A program made the translations under genes and the position numbers. From the IMG/VR virus record IMGVR_UViG_3300029309_000027, positions 1 through 61,638 of that record: a DNA stretch of 61,638 nucleotides; one strand, written 5' to 3'. The stretch's first letter is position 1. Each line of letters begins with the position of its first letter. Below, one piece after another: positions 17,945 to 26,193 of the stretch. Under the pieces are notes generated by a model that worked only from the letters and a program-made list of their open reading frames with translations, did not search any database and was not told the DNA's origin. The stretch comes from a virus.

Positions 17945-18223
17945 ATGGCCGCGTCTTCTACATCTAATAGAGTAAAAAACTTACTTAAGAAGCATGGCCT
18001 ATCTGGTGTAAACAAGGCCAAGAGAACACCTAAGCACCCGAAGAAATCGCACATCGTATTAGCGAAGGAGGGGAACAAGGTGAAGCTCATTCGTTTTGGT
18101 GAGCAGGGGGCAAAAACAAACCAGAGCGCGAAACAAAGAAAGGCGTTTAAAGATCGCCATAGAAAAAATATTAACAGGGGTAAAATGTCTGCTGCCTGGT
18201 GGGCAAACAAAGTAAAGTGGTGA
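17945..18223 (+). CDS. Conserved small basic phage protein (92 aa)
   Basis: The product is very basic and contains VKLIRFGEQG, then QRKAFKDRHRKN and KMSAAWWANKVKW at the end. I recall this order (IRFG...RRKSF.ARH...K..A.YWA.K.W) from many phages and large viruses, where it is annotated only as a domain of unknown function. It may be a head- or DNA-associated virion protein. It has its own promoter box and its stop overlaps the next start. Confidence 0.75.
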   Translation: MAASSTSNRVKNLLKKHGLSGVNKAKRTPKHPKKSHIVLAKEGNKVKLIRFGEQGAKTNQSAKQRKAFKDRHRKNINRGKMSAAWWANKVKW

Positions 18224-18426
18224 TGGATCTAACGCAGTTTGAATTACTTAGTATTGCTGGGGCTTTAATAGGAATGTGGTTGAAGTTTCAATCGGAATTC
18301 ACTACGCTAAAGTCTAGGGTCAAAGTTCTTGAAATGGACAACGGTGAGTTTAAGAGTAAGATCGACACGTTGCTTACAGAAATTCAAGAGATTAAGATGC
18401 TCCTCGCAAAAAACCAAGTACAGTAA
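18223..18426 (+). CDS. Small membrane-anchored coiled-coil protein (67 aa)
   Basis: I chose the ATG at 18223, which overlaps the previous stop as TGATG. Residues 5-20 (FELLSIAGALIGMWL) form a probable membrane helix and the rest (LKSRVKVLEMDNGEF to ILLAKN-like end) is a coiled coil. Such membrane-plus-coil proteins are often lysis or entry accessories. No family is assigned. Confidence 0.6.
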   Translation: MDLTQFELLSIAGALIGMWLKFQSEFTTLKSRVKVLEMDNGEFKSKIDTLLTEIQEIKMLLAKNQVQ

Positions 18427-18428
18427 TT

Positions 18429-18677
18429 ATGCCACAAGGAAAAGGAACATACGGGAATCAAGTAGGTCGTCCGCCTAAGAAGATGAAGGTCTTGAAGAAA
18501 GGTGGGAAGATTCCAAAACTTACGATCCTAAACAAGACAGTTATGGTTGATCCTCCAAAAGGTTTTCATTGGATGGAGGAGCAGGGCCGTTACTACTTGA
18601 TGAAGGGGGATTACAAGCCACACCCAGGAGCTGTTAAGCAAGCCAAGTTTAAGCAGGCGAACCACCCAAAAGGATAA
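18429..18677 (+). CDS. Basic GG-K protein (82 aa)
   Basis: The N-terminus MPQGKGTYGNQVGRPPKK is a pattern I recall from other marine phages. A GG-K tag (LKKGGKIPKLTILNK) follows at about 22-36. The second half has PKGFHWMEEQGRYYLMKGDYKPHPGAVKQ. It is probably a virion protein of unknown role, in a run of four basic genes joined by one- to four-base overlaps. Confidence 0.65.
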   Translation: MPQGKGTYGNQVGRPPKKMKVLKKGGKIPKLTILNKTVMVDPPKGFHWMEEQGRYYLMKGDYKPHPGAVKQAKFKQANHPKG

Positions 18678-18868
18678 TGGCTAAAAAGTTCAACCCCAAG
18701 TACACAAAGGGTAGCTCGAATGTAGCGGAGCGCAAGAAGCTGATGAGTCAGATTGCCGCCATCTACGAGAAGCATAGAGGGACTAAGGGTAAAAGAAAAA
18801 AGAAAGGGTTTCCGCCAGCGGTTGCAGCGAGGCTAAAACAACTCATGAAAAGAAGAGACAAGCTATGA
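18677..18868 (+). CDS. Very basic small protein (63 aa)
   Basis: About one third of residues are Lys or Arg, with a central helix (ERKKLMSQIAAIYEKHRG) and a C-terminal helix (AARLKQLMKRRDKL). It could bind DNA or an acidic virion partner. The start overlaps the previous stop (TAATG) and the stop overlaps the next start (ATGA). Confidence 0.6.
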   Translation: MAKKFNPKYTKGSSNVAERKKLMSQIAAIYEKHRGTKGKRKKKGFPPAVAARLKQLMKRRDKL

Positions 18869-19059
18869 AGATGAAAAAGAAAGACACCCCCAAGTACATG
18901 AAGGGTGGTGAGATCAAGAAGATGCCAGGTGGCGGCAAGATGCCCATGTACATGTACGGGGGTAAGGTCTATGCACAGGGTGGTAAGATGTTAGAGGAGA
19001 TGGCTAAAGACCCTAAGATGATGGCACAGATGAAAAGCATTGTGGGCAAATCAAAATGA
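18865..19059 (+). CDS. GG-K repeat peptide (64 aa)
   Basis: Four GG motifs follow one another: YMKGGEIKK, MPGGGKMP, MYGGKVY and AQGGKMLEEM, with Met, Tyr and Lys between them. The C-terminal 25 residues form an amphipathic helix. The repeats match those of the 216-residue protein at 6153-6803 and the tags of both polyvalent proteins. The role is unknown. Confidence 0.65.
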   Translation: MKMKKKDTPKYMKGGEIKKMPGGGKMPMYMYGGKVYAQGGKMLEEMAKDPKMMAQMKSIVGKSK

Positions 19060-19289
19060 GGGTCTACAAAAAAGGGGGGAAGACCAAGAAGAAAGGTGGG
19101 GGAATGGCAGGTCTGTCTGCCGCTCAAAAAGAAGTGTATCGCAGAGGATTGGCTGCATACATGAGTTCTGGTAATAGACCCAAAGTCTCTCAGCACGCCT
19201 GGGCTATGGCGAGAGTGAAGTCTGATTTTGGCAGAAAAGAAGCGGCTAAGATTGCGGCTAAAGCCAAGAAAAAAGGGAAGAAGAAATAA
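19056..19289 (+). CDS. Basic virion-type protein with AW-AR-KS motif (77 aa)
   Basis: It starts with a GG-K tag (RVYKKGGKTKKKGGG) and continues with QKEVYRRGLAAYMSSGNRP, SQHAWAMARVKSDFG and a Lys/Ala-rich tail. The AAY.SSG.RP...AWA.ARV.S pattern is conserved in small proteins of phages and large algal viruses, probably virion-associated. It overlaps the preceding gene by four bases. Confidence 0.7.
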   Translation: MRVYKKGGKTKKKGGGMAGLSAAQKEVYRRGLAAYMSSGNRPKVSQHAWAMARVKSDFGRKEAAKIAAKAKKKGKKK

Positions 19290-19292
19290 CAT

Positions 19293-19300
19293 TATATTTG
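19293..19300 (+). promoter_or_regulatory. TATATTTG minus-7 box
   Basis: A perfect box lies 19 bases before the ATG at 19320 and directly follows the stop of the basic-protein run. The short leader is A-rich (GTAAATACTAACAGTA). It would drive the capsid gene cluster. Confidence 0.65.
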
Positions 19301-19319
19301 TAGGTAAATACTAACAGTA

Positions 19320-19715
19320 ATGCCTACGACTACTGCCTCGATTACTCTATCCAGCTCGGACTTGACTGGGGACGCTCTGTCCCTGAGTACGACTTCGACG
19401 CTGACTAAGGCTGGCACGACTACTGGACTGGATCAAACTACTGGTGTGGGTCGTAAGACGACTACCTCCGTCTCTCAGTACACTCTTGTTGACAAAGCAG
19501 ATTATGCTGATGACAAAGCTCACAAGGTTTACATTAAAAATTGTAGCACCACTGCAACGGAGAACGCTATAGTCACTGTTGAATCTCAGCTCCTTGGTCG
19601 CCTCTACGCAGGTGATTGGTGCTTGCTCCCTTACAACGGGGACCAGGACATTAAGATCACCCCCAGCGTCAGCACTGCCTTCACGATTGAGTTCCTCGTT
19701 ATCTACGAAGCCTGA
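19320..19715 (+). CDS. Small beta-rich structural protein (131 aa)
   Basis: The N-terminal 45 residues are rich in Thr and Ser (STTSTLTKAGTTTG). The C-terminal half has HKVYIKNCSTT, NAIVTVESQ, LYAGDWCLLPYNG and IKITPS, ending in FTIEFLVIYEA. It resembles the next protein and the one at 5704-6156 in strand order. A head decoration or tail role near the capsid cluster is likely but unproven. Confidence 0.65.
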   Translation: MPTTTASITLSSSDLTGDALSLSTTSTLTKAGTTTGLDQTTGVGRKTTTSVSQYTLVDKADYADDKAHKVYIKNCSTTATENAIVTVESQLLGRLYAGDWCLLPYNGDQDIKITPSVSTAFTIEFLVIYEA

Positions 19716-20122
19716 TGGCATCGGTTAGAGCTAATCTTACGCTAGCCAGTCCAGGGGTGATGAGCTCACCTCTGAACCTGAACGTATCCAGCGCTTTCAC
19801 AGCAGACTCTGGTAGTCTGATCCGTGGTAAGGTGTTGGGGGTGGCTGCTGGTAGTGACGCCACTGTCATCTACAAGCCTAGCGATAAGCTCGATCGGGCA
19901 TACATCTACATCAGCAACCTGGATCAGGAGCGAGAGCATTTCATCTTCGTGTATGCTGATACTTCTTCTGACGACCCAGTTGTCATGAAGATTGCTGGTG
20001 GGGAGTTCGCCTTCTTCCCTGCCAAAAACGACATCAGCCTCAAGGCCTACGGCACTGAGGTAGACCAGATCATTGAATATGGAGTGTTCGGACTGGATAG
20101 CTCCGCAGTAAGACTTAGCTAA
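19715..20122 (+). CDS. Small beta-rich structural protein (135 aa)
   Basis: This product has LDRAYIYISNLDQEREHFIFVYADTS-type strands, then MKIAGGEFAFFPAKNDISLKAYG and IIEYGVFGL. The order mirrors the preceding 131-residue protein (YI.N, V.V, AG....P, I.I, IEF.V), suggesting an old duplication. It overlaps neighbours by one base on each side. Confidence 0.65.
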   Translation: MASVRANLTLASPGVMSSPLNLNVSSAFTADSGSLIRGKVLGVAAGSDATVIYKPSDKLDRAYIYISNLDQEREHFIFVYADTSSDDPVVMKIAGGEFAFFPAKNDISLKAYGTEVDQIIEYGVFGLDSSAVRLS

Positions 20123-20652
20123 TGCCGTTCACTGTATCTACTATCGCCCCCACTGTGTCTGACAACGCCCATGATCCAGGCGACGTGATGTTCAACCTCA
20201 CTGAGGTGAAACTTCCCGCTAGGGCTTGTAAGCTGATTAGCTGTTTTGCAGAGGTGGAAAATGGTGGTGGAGAAACAGACACCAAGATTGGCATTCTCTT
20301 CTTCAAGAAAAACACAACAGCAGCCTTAGGTGATTTGAACGCTACGGCAGACATTTCCGCTGCCAACTTCCTGGCCAACGAATACATAGGGCAGGCGTTT
20401 ATCGGATTGCACAACGGGAATAGCGAGCTGCAGTTGACGGTGGGGAGTACTGGTTTGTACTACCCCATGGCTGCGTTTGCAGACTCTGCCGCATCAGGTG
20501 CTGATGGCGAGCACTTCAGCGTTTTTGAACCGATGGTATTGCAAGGCGATGCAGGGAGTTCAGTGGTATATGCTGGCGGAGTCATTCACGACGGTGCGCC
20601 AGATTTTGATGGGACGGCAAACGTCAAGATTCACTTTCATTTTGAGTACTGA
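20122..20652 (+). CDS. Structural paralogue A (176 aa)
   Basis: It forms a clear tandem paralogue pair with the next gene. Shared segments include the MPF start, ARACKLI, KIGILFFKKNT, FLANEYIGQAF, FEPMVLQG, GGVIHDGAPDF and the end VKIHFHFEY. The sequence is beta-rich with no cysteine-based site. The location between small structural proteins and the scaffold gene suggests a capsid decoration or portal-vertex protein. Confidence 0.7.
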   Translation: MPFTVSTIAPTVSDNAHDPGDVMFNLTEVKLPARACKLISCFAEVENGGGETDTKIGILFFKKNTTAALGDLNATADISAANFLANEYIGQAFIGLHNGNSELQLTVGSTGLYYPMAAFADSAASGADGEHFSVFEPMVLQGDAGSSVVYAGGVIHDGAPDFDGTANVKIHFHFEY

Positions 20653-20655
20653 GTC

Positions 20656-21210
20656 ATGCCGTTCGACATCATTACCATCAACCCAGTGACTACGGCTGCT
20701 GCGTATGCAGCGGACGACGTGGCTTTTGACTTGACTAAAGTTGATCTGCCTTCGCGTGCGTGCAAGTTGATAAAGGTAGAAATGGAAGTCTCGGGCGGAA
20801 CGGAGGCAAACGACTGTAAAATCGGGATTCTTTTTTTCAGGAAGAATACTAACGCTTTTGGGACCGCCAATGGCGCTGTGTCAATTAGCGCTTCTGAGTT
20901 TACGGCTAACGAGTACATCGGTCAGACTTTCGTGGGGTTCAACGACAACTTGAATTCTAGTGATGGGGCTGGGTCTGAAACGTTACTCCCCAATGTCATC
21001 GACAACGTCGCGTTTTACTACGCTTGCCAGTGGTCCACAGATACGTCAGCCACAGGGCAAGACGGCGAAAGCAAAAGCCTCTTTGAGCCAATGGTGCTGG
21101 AGGGCACGGCAGGAAACACGGAAGTGTATGCTGCTGGCTTAATTCATGATGGCACCCCAACGTTTGGGGGTACTGATAAAGTTAAAATTCATTTTCACGT
21201 AGAGTATTAA
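20656..21210 (+). CDS. Structural paralogue B (184 aa)
   Basis: This is the tandem paralogue of the preceding protein, sharing SRACKLIKVE, KIGILFFRKNT, FTANEYIGQTFVGF, FEPMVLEG, AGLIHDGTPTF and VKIHFHVEY. It differs by an insertion near residues 95-125 that may sit in an exposed loop. Two copies could form a heteromer or decorate two sites on the virion. Confidence 0.7.
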   Translation: MPFDIITINPVTTAAAYAADDVAFDLTKVDLPSRACKLIKVEMEVSGGTEANDCKIGILFFRKNTNAFGTANGAVSISASEFTANEYIGQTFVGFNDNLNSSDGAGSETLLPNVIDNVAFYYACQWSTDTSATGQDGESKSLFEPMVLEGTAGNTEVYAAGLIHDGTPTFGGTDKVKIHFHVEY

Positions 21211-21214
21211 TACA

Positions 21215-22393
21215 ATGGAACAAGAAGCACAAGTACAAGAGCCTGCCGTCGAGCAGGCTCCCGCACAAGAAGCGGTAACGGAGACTGTACAGGAAGCCCC
21301 TGTACAAGAGACTCAACCTGAAGCCCCTGTACAGGAGGCGCCAGCACCTGAGAACCCACCTCCGTTTGAGATCTTTGACAGCCCGCAAGATCTTGCGGCC
21401 AGCATGCAGCGAGACGCTGCCCAGGCTGCGCCAGTCGAGCAGGTTGTAGAGCAGGAGCAAAGCGCTCCACAGCCTGAGTACGTCCCACAGGAGGATCGTC
21501 AGATCCAACCTGAGCCGTACCAGCAACAGCGGTATTCGCAACAGGATGTTGAGGGTGCTGTACTGGGTTTCCTGAGCGAGAGGCTAGGGAGACAGTTCAG
21601 TTCTTTGGACGAGCTTGCACAACCGCAGTACGATCAGACGCTTGCGCCGATCGCCAAATTTGTACAGGATACTGGGAGACGCCCAGAGGATTGGTTCCGT
21701 TATCAGTCGCTCAATACGTCCGAGATGGACGATATGACTGCCGTGCGGATCCACACTGCTTCTGAGCATCCTAACCTGACTGGCGAAGAGCTCAATCTAC
21801 TGGTCAATAGGAAGTATAGCGTGTCGTCGGAGGGTTCCGAAGACGATAAGCGAATGGCCCAACTTCAGTTGAAGATGGATGCAGCGAAGGCACGGGAGAC
21901 CATTGAGTCTTTCCGTTCTAGTTACATGACTCCAAAAGAGGTCGAGACCCCCGTCGAAGACGAGCAACCGCTTGTCGATGAGCGCTGGGTGTCTGAGATG
22001 TCTTACAACGTAGACGCTATGGAAGGTGTTGAGTTTGATCTGGGTGGCGAAAAGTCATTCACGTTTGGACTTGACGACCAGTACAAGCAAGAGCTCAAGT
22101 ACAAGAATGCCAACCTGGAGAACTTCTTCGACCCCTACGTCAATGAGGCGGGGGAATGGGACTACGACCTTTTGTCGTCTCACCGTGTCGTAATCGATAA
22201 CATCGATAAAATCGTTCAGTCTGCCTATCGGCAGGGTATGAGCGAGGGACAGCGCGGAGTGGTGAATACGGCTGCTAACGTCCAGGCCAAACCAACAGAC
22301 GACGTGTCTGGACAGCAAAACTCAAATCCGCTTGGCGAACAAGTCAGGCAGATCCTTAACAACAACAGGTCCACTTTGACCTTCAACATCTAA
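21215..22393 (+). CDS. Probable scaffolding protein
   Basis: The 392-residue protein is acidic and starts with about 75 residues of Gln/Glu/Pro/Ala-rich low complexity (repeats of VQE-A-P). The middle and C-terminal parts are helical and charged, with a conserved-looking FDPYVNEAGEWDYDLLSSH segment at about 304-324. It lies immediately upstream of the major capsid gene, the usual location of scaffold genes. I infer that it guides prohead assembly. A protease domain is not evident. Confidence 0.7.
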   Translation: MEQEAQVQEPAVEQAPAQEAVTETVQEAPVQETQPEAPVQEAPAPENPPPFEIFDSPQDLAASMQRDAAQAAPVEQVVEQEQSAPQPEYVPQEDRQIQPEPYQQQRYSQQDVEGAVLGFLSERLGRQFSSLDELAQPQYDQTLAPIAKFVQDTGRRPEDWFRYQSLNTSEMDDMTAVRIHTASEHPNLTGEELNLLVNRKYSVSSEGSEDDKRMAQLQLKMDAAKARETIESFRSSYMTPKEVETPVEDEQPLVDERWVSEMSYNVDAMEGVEFDLGGEKSFTFGLDDQYKQELKYKNANLENFFDPYVNEAGEWDYDLLSSHRVVIDNIDKIVQSAYRQGMSEGQRGVVNTAANVQAKPTDDVSGQQNSNPLGEQVRQILNNNRSTLTFNI

Positions 22394-22409
22394 GTAAAAA
22401 AAAGAAACC

Positions 22410-23825
22410 ATGGCAACTATTGCTGGCGCCATCACTGATGGCCAATCAACCCAAGCTCAGGCGGCACTCGAATTCCGAGCGAACCCTGAAACCTACACCA
22501 CGCTCAACGACCTGATCAAGACGACGAAGGACTTCGTCATGCCTGATCTGGTTGAGACGTTTGGTAACCAAGGCATCACGGGCTTCCTTGAGCTCACTGG
22601 TGCAGTTAAAAGCGGCGGAACCTCCGACCAGATCGACTGGTACGAGGTGGGGCGCCGCCACAGAGTCCTGAACTACACGTCGGGTAACACCTCCGATACG
22701 GGTGCTGGCGTGAGTGTGACCTGCACGGACACTGAAATCGTCAACAACGTTCAGCTCAACGACGTGCTCATGGAAGTCGATACGGGCTCCCGCTTTATCG
22801 TTCAGTCTGGTGGTTTCGGTACGGGCTCTGCTGTGTCTCCTGTGATCCTCGTCACGCTTGACGGTGGCACGTTCGGGTCGACAGACATTGATGTCAGTAC
22901 TAACGGTAGCTTCATCAAGCTGGGCAACATGTACGCTCAAGGTTCTGAGCAGCCTGGTGCCTACAACGAAACTGACGTTCACAAGCGGAGCAACCCGTTC
23001 ATGATTGTCAAGGGTCGTCACGAAGTCAACGGTTCTCAAGCCACGAACATCGGCTGGGTTAACCTCGGTGGCGGTGAGTACCGCTGGTTTATGTACGCAG
23101 AGCAAGAGGCTCGTAAGCGTTTCGAGGACCAGCGTGAAATGATGCTCCTCTTCGGAGAGCAATACATCACTTCTGGGGGTGGCACGAATCTCACGGAAGA
23201 CCTGGCTGGATCTGACGGTTACTTTACGCAAGTAGAGAACTTCGGCATCAACATCACTGGTGCTAACGGCAACCCAATCGACAGCTTCGCAGAGATCGAC
23301 GATATCATCCTCGAGCTCGATAAGGTCGGTGCTCCTGCCGAGTACGCTATGTACTTGAACAGAAAGCAAGACTTGGCTATCGACGACATGCTCGCTTCTG
23401 GTATCGCTACCTCTGTTACGGCTGGTCTGCCTGGTCAGTTTGGTGCTTTCCAAAATCAGCCTGATATTGCCGTCCAGCTCGGATTCAAGAGCTTCACGCG
23501 TGGTGGTTACACCTTCCACAAGCACGACTGGAAGCTGCTGAACGATCCGACTTTGCTCGGTGCCAGCACGGTGTACCAGGGGGCAATGGTCCCGCTGGCC
23601 AACGTGGCTGACCCGCGCACGGGTAACACGGCTCCGTCCCTGGCTATGTACTACAAGGAGGCCAACGGCTACAGCCGTGAGATGGAGCACTGGGTGACTG
23701 GTGGTGGCGTCCTCGGACACAACAACAACGGCGACGCTGGTAAAGACCAAGCGGTCTTCCACTACCGCTCTGAGTGCAACTTGATTGTCCGCGCTGCTAA
23801 CCAGCACGTAGTCATCAAGGGCTAA
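22410..23825 (+). CDS. Major capsid protein
   Basis: The 471-residue product follows the scaffold gene and is followed by a strong hairpin. Its length and composition fit an HK97-fold capsid protein: a helical N-terminal arm (LEFRANPETYTTLNDLIKTT), then a mixed alpha/beta body with GGGEYRWFMYAEQEARKRFEDQREMMLLFGEQY as a spine-like helix region, and a C-terminal strand ending LIVRAANQHVVIKG. Codons are strongly biased to C-ending forms compared with neighbours, as expected for the most abundant virion protein; this bias also opens a long false frame on the other strand. Confidence 0.85.
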   Translation: MATIAGAITDGQSTQAQAALEFRANPETYTTLNDLIKTTKDFVMPDLVETFGNQGITGFLELTGAVKSGGTSDQIDWYEVGRRHRVLNYTSGNTSDTGAGVSVTCTDTEIVNNVQLNDVLMEVDTGSRFIVQSGGFGTGSAVSPVILVTLDGGTFGSTDIDVSTNGSFIKLGNMYAQGSEQPGAYNETDVHKRSNPFMIVKGRHEVNGSQATNIGWVNLGGGEYRWFMYAEQEARKRFEDQREMMLLFGEQYITSGGGTNLTEDLAGSDGYFTQVENFGINITGANGNPIDSFAEIDDIILELDKVGAPAEYAMYLNRKQDLAIDDMLASGIATSVTAGLPGQFGAFQNQPDIAVQLGFKSFTRGGYTFHKHDWKLLNDPTLLGASTVYQGAMVPLANVADPRTGNTAPSLAMYYKEANGYSREMEHWVTGGGVLGHNNNGDAGKDQAVFHYRSECNLIVRAANQHVVIKG

Positions 23826-23835
23826 TAACCTGAAG

Positions 23836-23867
23836 TGAGAGAGAGGGCCCTTCGGGGTTCTCTCTCA
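23836..23867 (+). terminator. Hairpin after the capsid gene
   Basis: TGAGAGAGA pairs with TCTCTCTCA, continued by GCCC with GGGT around a TTCG tetraloop. There is no following T run, so it may be a partial terminator or a 3' stabilising and processing element that sets capsid mRNA levels apart from downstream genes. Confidence 0.6.
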
Positions 23868-23888
23868 ACCTTCACAATCCATAATATT

Positions 23889-24374
23889 ATGATTAAAACA
23901 TATCCTGGAGGAGCCCAGATCGTTGCAAAGAAACTCGTTACTGATGAAGCTCTCGTAAGCGCTGGTAGCAGCGTCATTATGGGCATCAATCAGCCCGCCA
24001 ATAGTTTTGTCGAGAAGATTTACTTGAGAGTCTTGGAGGCTCCCTTGATTAGTTCTGGCAACATTATGCTAGAGGTTGGAACTGAAAGTGATGATCCAGA
24101 TGACTTTGTCACTGACGCTAGTGGGTCAGACAATATTCTCGATGGGGGAACTACCCTACCCGTTAATACTGTCTTTGATTTGACTAGCGCTACTGGAACT
24201 TCCACATTCCCGAGTCCTGACTTTGCTACTGGCGACGCGAGTGCTGAAACAGACACCGCACCTAACACCTGCATCACAGAGGACAGAGGATTGTTTTTGA
24301 AGTTTACTACTTCGACTGCAGTCACTACCCCTGGCAAGTTTGAAATTACATTCGTTTTTAGAGTTTTTGAATAA
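23889..24374 (+). CDS. Capsid-associated beta protein (161 aa)
   Basis: The ATG at 23889 starts MIKTYPGGAQIVAKKLV. The product is beta-rich with FVEKIYLRVLEAPLISSGNIMLEVG, many Thr/Asp residues and an ending GKFEITFVFRVFE. No family is recognised. Its position just after the capsid gene and its composition suggest a head decoration protein. The stop overlaps the next start (TAATG). Confidence 0.6.
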   Translation: MIKTYPGGAQIVAKKLVTDEALVSAGSSVIMGINQPANSFVEKIYLRVLEAPLISSGNIMLEVGTESDDPDDFVTDASGSDNILDGGTTLPVNTVFDLTSATGTSTFPSPDFATGDASAETDTAPNTCITEDRGLFLKFTTSTAVTTPGKFEITFVFRVFE

Positions 24375-24847
24375 TGGCTGAAGTAACGCAACTCCCAAGT
24401 GTTGTCTGCGCCAACTTGCAGACTGCCAACCGACACGACGACTTCTTTGATATCGTTGTAGAGGCTGGCGACTTCACGGCTGTGGCTGGCAAGGAGTACG
24501 GGCTGAACAAGGCAGCAGGCATTGCTGTCACGCTCCCCGCTTCTACGCCTGGTGCCCGCATCAGCTTCTTCAACGTTGCTGATGTCACGTCGAACGCCCA
24601 CGTCATCACGGCTGCTACTGGAGATCTGCTCAAGGGCTACGCCTTTATCCGCGATGAGGCCGATGGCGCCGCTAACGACTTCAAGCACTTTGCACCTGAC
24701 GGGAGTGATGACTTGATCATCACCCTCAACGGTAGCACGAAAGGTGGTCTGATTGGCGACCGCATCGAGCTTATCGGCACCCCTGGTGGCTGGAACGTGC
24801 GCTGCATCCTGAGCGGTGCAGGTACGCTTGAAACTCCGTTCAGCTGA
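24374..24847 (+). CDS. Probable head decoration protein (157 aa)
   Basis: The sequence has a repetitive beta pattern: DFFDIVVEAGDFTAVAGKEY, AGIAVTLPAS, RISFFNVADV, HVITAATGDLL, LIITLNGST, DRIELIGTPGGWNVRCI. This VTLPA...I.F.N..... and W.V pattern resembles small trimeric decoration or fibre-head domains. It is followed by a strong terminator at 24866-24897, closing the capsid subcluster. Confidence 0.6.
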   Translation: MAEVTQLPSVVCANLQTANRHDDFFDIVVEAGDFTAVAGKEYGLNKAAGIAVTLPASTPGARISFFNVADVTSNAHVITAATGDLLKGYAFIRDEADGAANDFKHFAPDGSDDLIITLNGSTKGGLIGDRIELIGTPGGWNVRCILSGAGTLETPFS

Positions 24848-24865
24848 TAGCACATCTGATACACG

Positions 24866-24897
24866 AAAAGGGCCCCCTAGTGGGGCCTTTTTTATTT
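24866..24897 (+). terminator. Rho-independent terminator
   Basis: GGCCCC and GGGGCC form a six-bp stem around CTAGT, flanked by AAAA on the left and a T run on the right. This is a classical terminator and it ends the capsid transcription unit. Confidence 0.85.
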
Positions 24898-24911
24898 CGT
24901 ATTTTTGATTG

Positions 24912-26192
24912 ATGGCAAGCGATAAGTACTTCCTGTTCAGGACTGGGGATATCACTGAGTTCAGTGAGGTCTTCACAGACACTGGTGAAAACCTTTCTTT
25001 ACTGTCTATCAGCACAGACCAGGTAGCGTACATCACTGGTAAGCAAGGGAGCGTAGTGGTCGTGTTCAACAACGCTGGCCTGTACGACAGTTTCCAGGGG
25101 ACAAGCCGAGAGGCGTTGACTAAAACTCGTATGGAGATATCGTGTGATATTGGAGAGGAGTTTAAATTAGTTCGCAGGATCACAGACTTCATCACCAACC
25201 CCTCTCCTGTACGCAGGGTTTTGGAGTTCGATGCTGTCACTTCTAGCAGCAGCTTCAAGGAATCTAAACCATCCACGCTGAAGCCTTTGCTACCTAAGTT
25301 CCCTGTCGTTATGGCTACACAGGAAATCAGCGATGACCCTGCATCAATTGACCTGACGCAGACGACCACCACCACCATTGCGGACATCACGTTCCCTGCC
25401 CCGTCTTTGATGCCGATCATCGACTACAACGAAACTGGGTTGGCTGGACTTGGTGTGGGTGACCAAGTGGGGGCGACCAACACTTGGGCCAACGCTGGTA
25501 CTGGAGGCACTACATTCGACATCACAAACGATACAGGAATTCCAGACGTACAAAGGGACAACGGGATTATGGGGGGCAGTGACCTTGCTGTACAGTTTAC
25601 CAGCTCTGAAACTTTGCACTTGGCTAATACTTTGGAAATAAAGGATAGCTACACTGCATACATGGTAGTGGGGACAACAGGACCATACGGTGCGTTTGGT
25701 GGCAGCATCTTCGCTCACTCTACTGATGGCACATATATTGGTTTTGGATCATCAGTAGTGTTTTCTAGCCCCAACACTGATGAGTTTCACGTAAGCCATG
25801 CTGTAGGAACCTTATATAGGCGTGCTTTTGTAAACACAAATAACACTGAGTTTGATACGCAACAGTATAAAATACCCGACCCATTGCTAGACAATGACGA
25901 TGTAAACACATCTACCTTTGAGGGACAGCAGACTTACGTGTTTGTTTTGCGTAGAGATAAAGAGAACAACCTTTACCTACACAACCACTTGGGGAGTATA
26001 GTAGGGTTTATACCTAAAAATTTAGAGGTAGGAAACTTCCGAACTAACGGACCGCTTACTATCAACCGCATAGGTGGCGATGCATTTCGCCACAATATAG
26101 CCCGTGTGGGAGTTATACCTAGTGATATTGGAGGGGCAGCTGCAAAGAAGTTGGCGATAGACTTACACGAAAAATACCAATTCTCTGTTTGA
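24912..26192 (+). CDS. LamG/concanavalin-like virion protein
   Basis: I chose the ATG at 24912 over an adjacent TTG. The first 100 or so residues form a compact alpha/beta domain (YFLFRTGDITEFSEV). From about residue 150 onward the sequence has the pattern of a LamG/concanavalin-like sandwich: AVQFTSSETLHLANTLEIK, YTAYMVVGTTG, GSIFAHSTDGTYIGFG, TYVFVLRRDKENNLYLHN and a final RVGVIPSDIGGAAAKKLAIDL. Such domains bind carbohydrates or act as adhesion modules on tails. It sits alone between a terminator and a promoter box. Confidence 0.65.
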   Translation: MASDKYFLFRTGDITEFSEVFTDTGENLSLLSISTDQVAYITGKQGSVVVVFNNAGLYDSFQGTSREALTKTRMEISCDIGEEFKLVRRITDFITNPSPVRRVLEFDAVTSSSSFKESKPSTLKPLLPKFPVVMATQEISDDPASIDLTQTTTTTIADITFPAPSLMPIIDYNETGLAGLGVGDQVGATNTWANAGTGGTTFDITNDTGIPDVQRDNGIMGGSDLAVQFTSSETLHLANTLEIKDSYTAYMVVGTTGPYGAFGGSIFAHSTDGTYIGFGSSVVFSSPNTDEFHVSHAVGTLYRRAFVNTNNTEFDTQQYKIPDPLLDNDDVNTSTFEGQQTYVFVLRRDKENNLYLHNHLGSIVGFIPKNLEVGNFRTNGPLTINRIGGDAFRHNIARVGVIPSDIGGAAAKKLAIDLHEKYQFSV

Positions 26193-26193
26193 T

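Noticed and set aside
22446-23807. A 453-codon open frame on the minus strand inside the major capsid gene
   Set aside because: It is a shadow created by the strong C-ending codon bias of the capsid gene. Its composition is unlike a folded protein and it runs against the late operon.
24020-25420. A 466-codon minus-strand open frame
   Set aside because: It spans three well-supported plus-strand genes and a terminator, so it is a chance frame.
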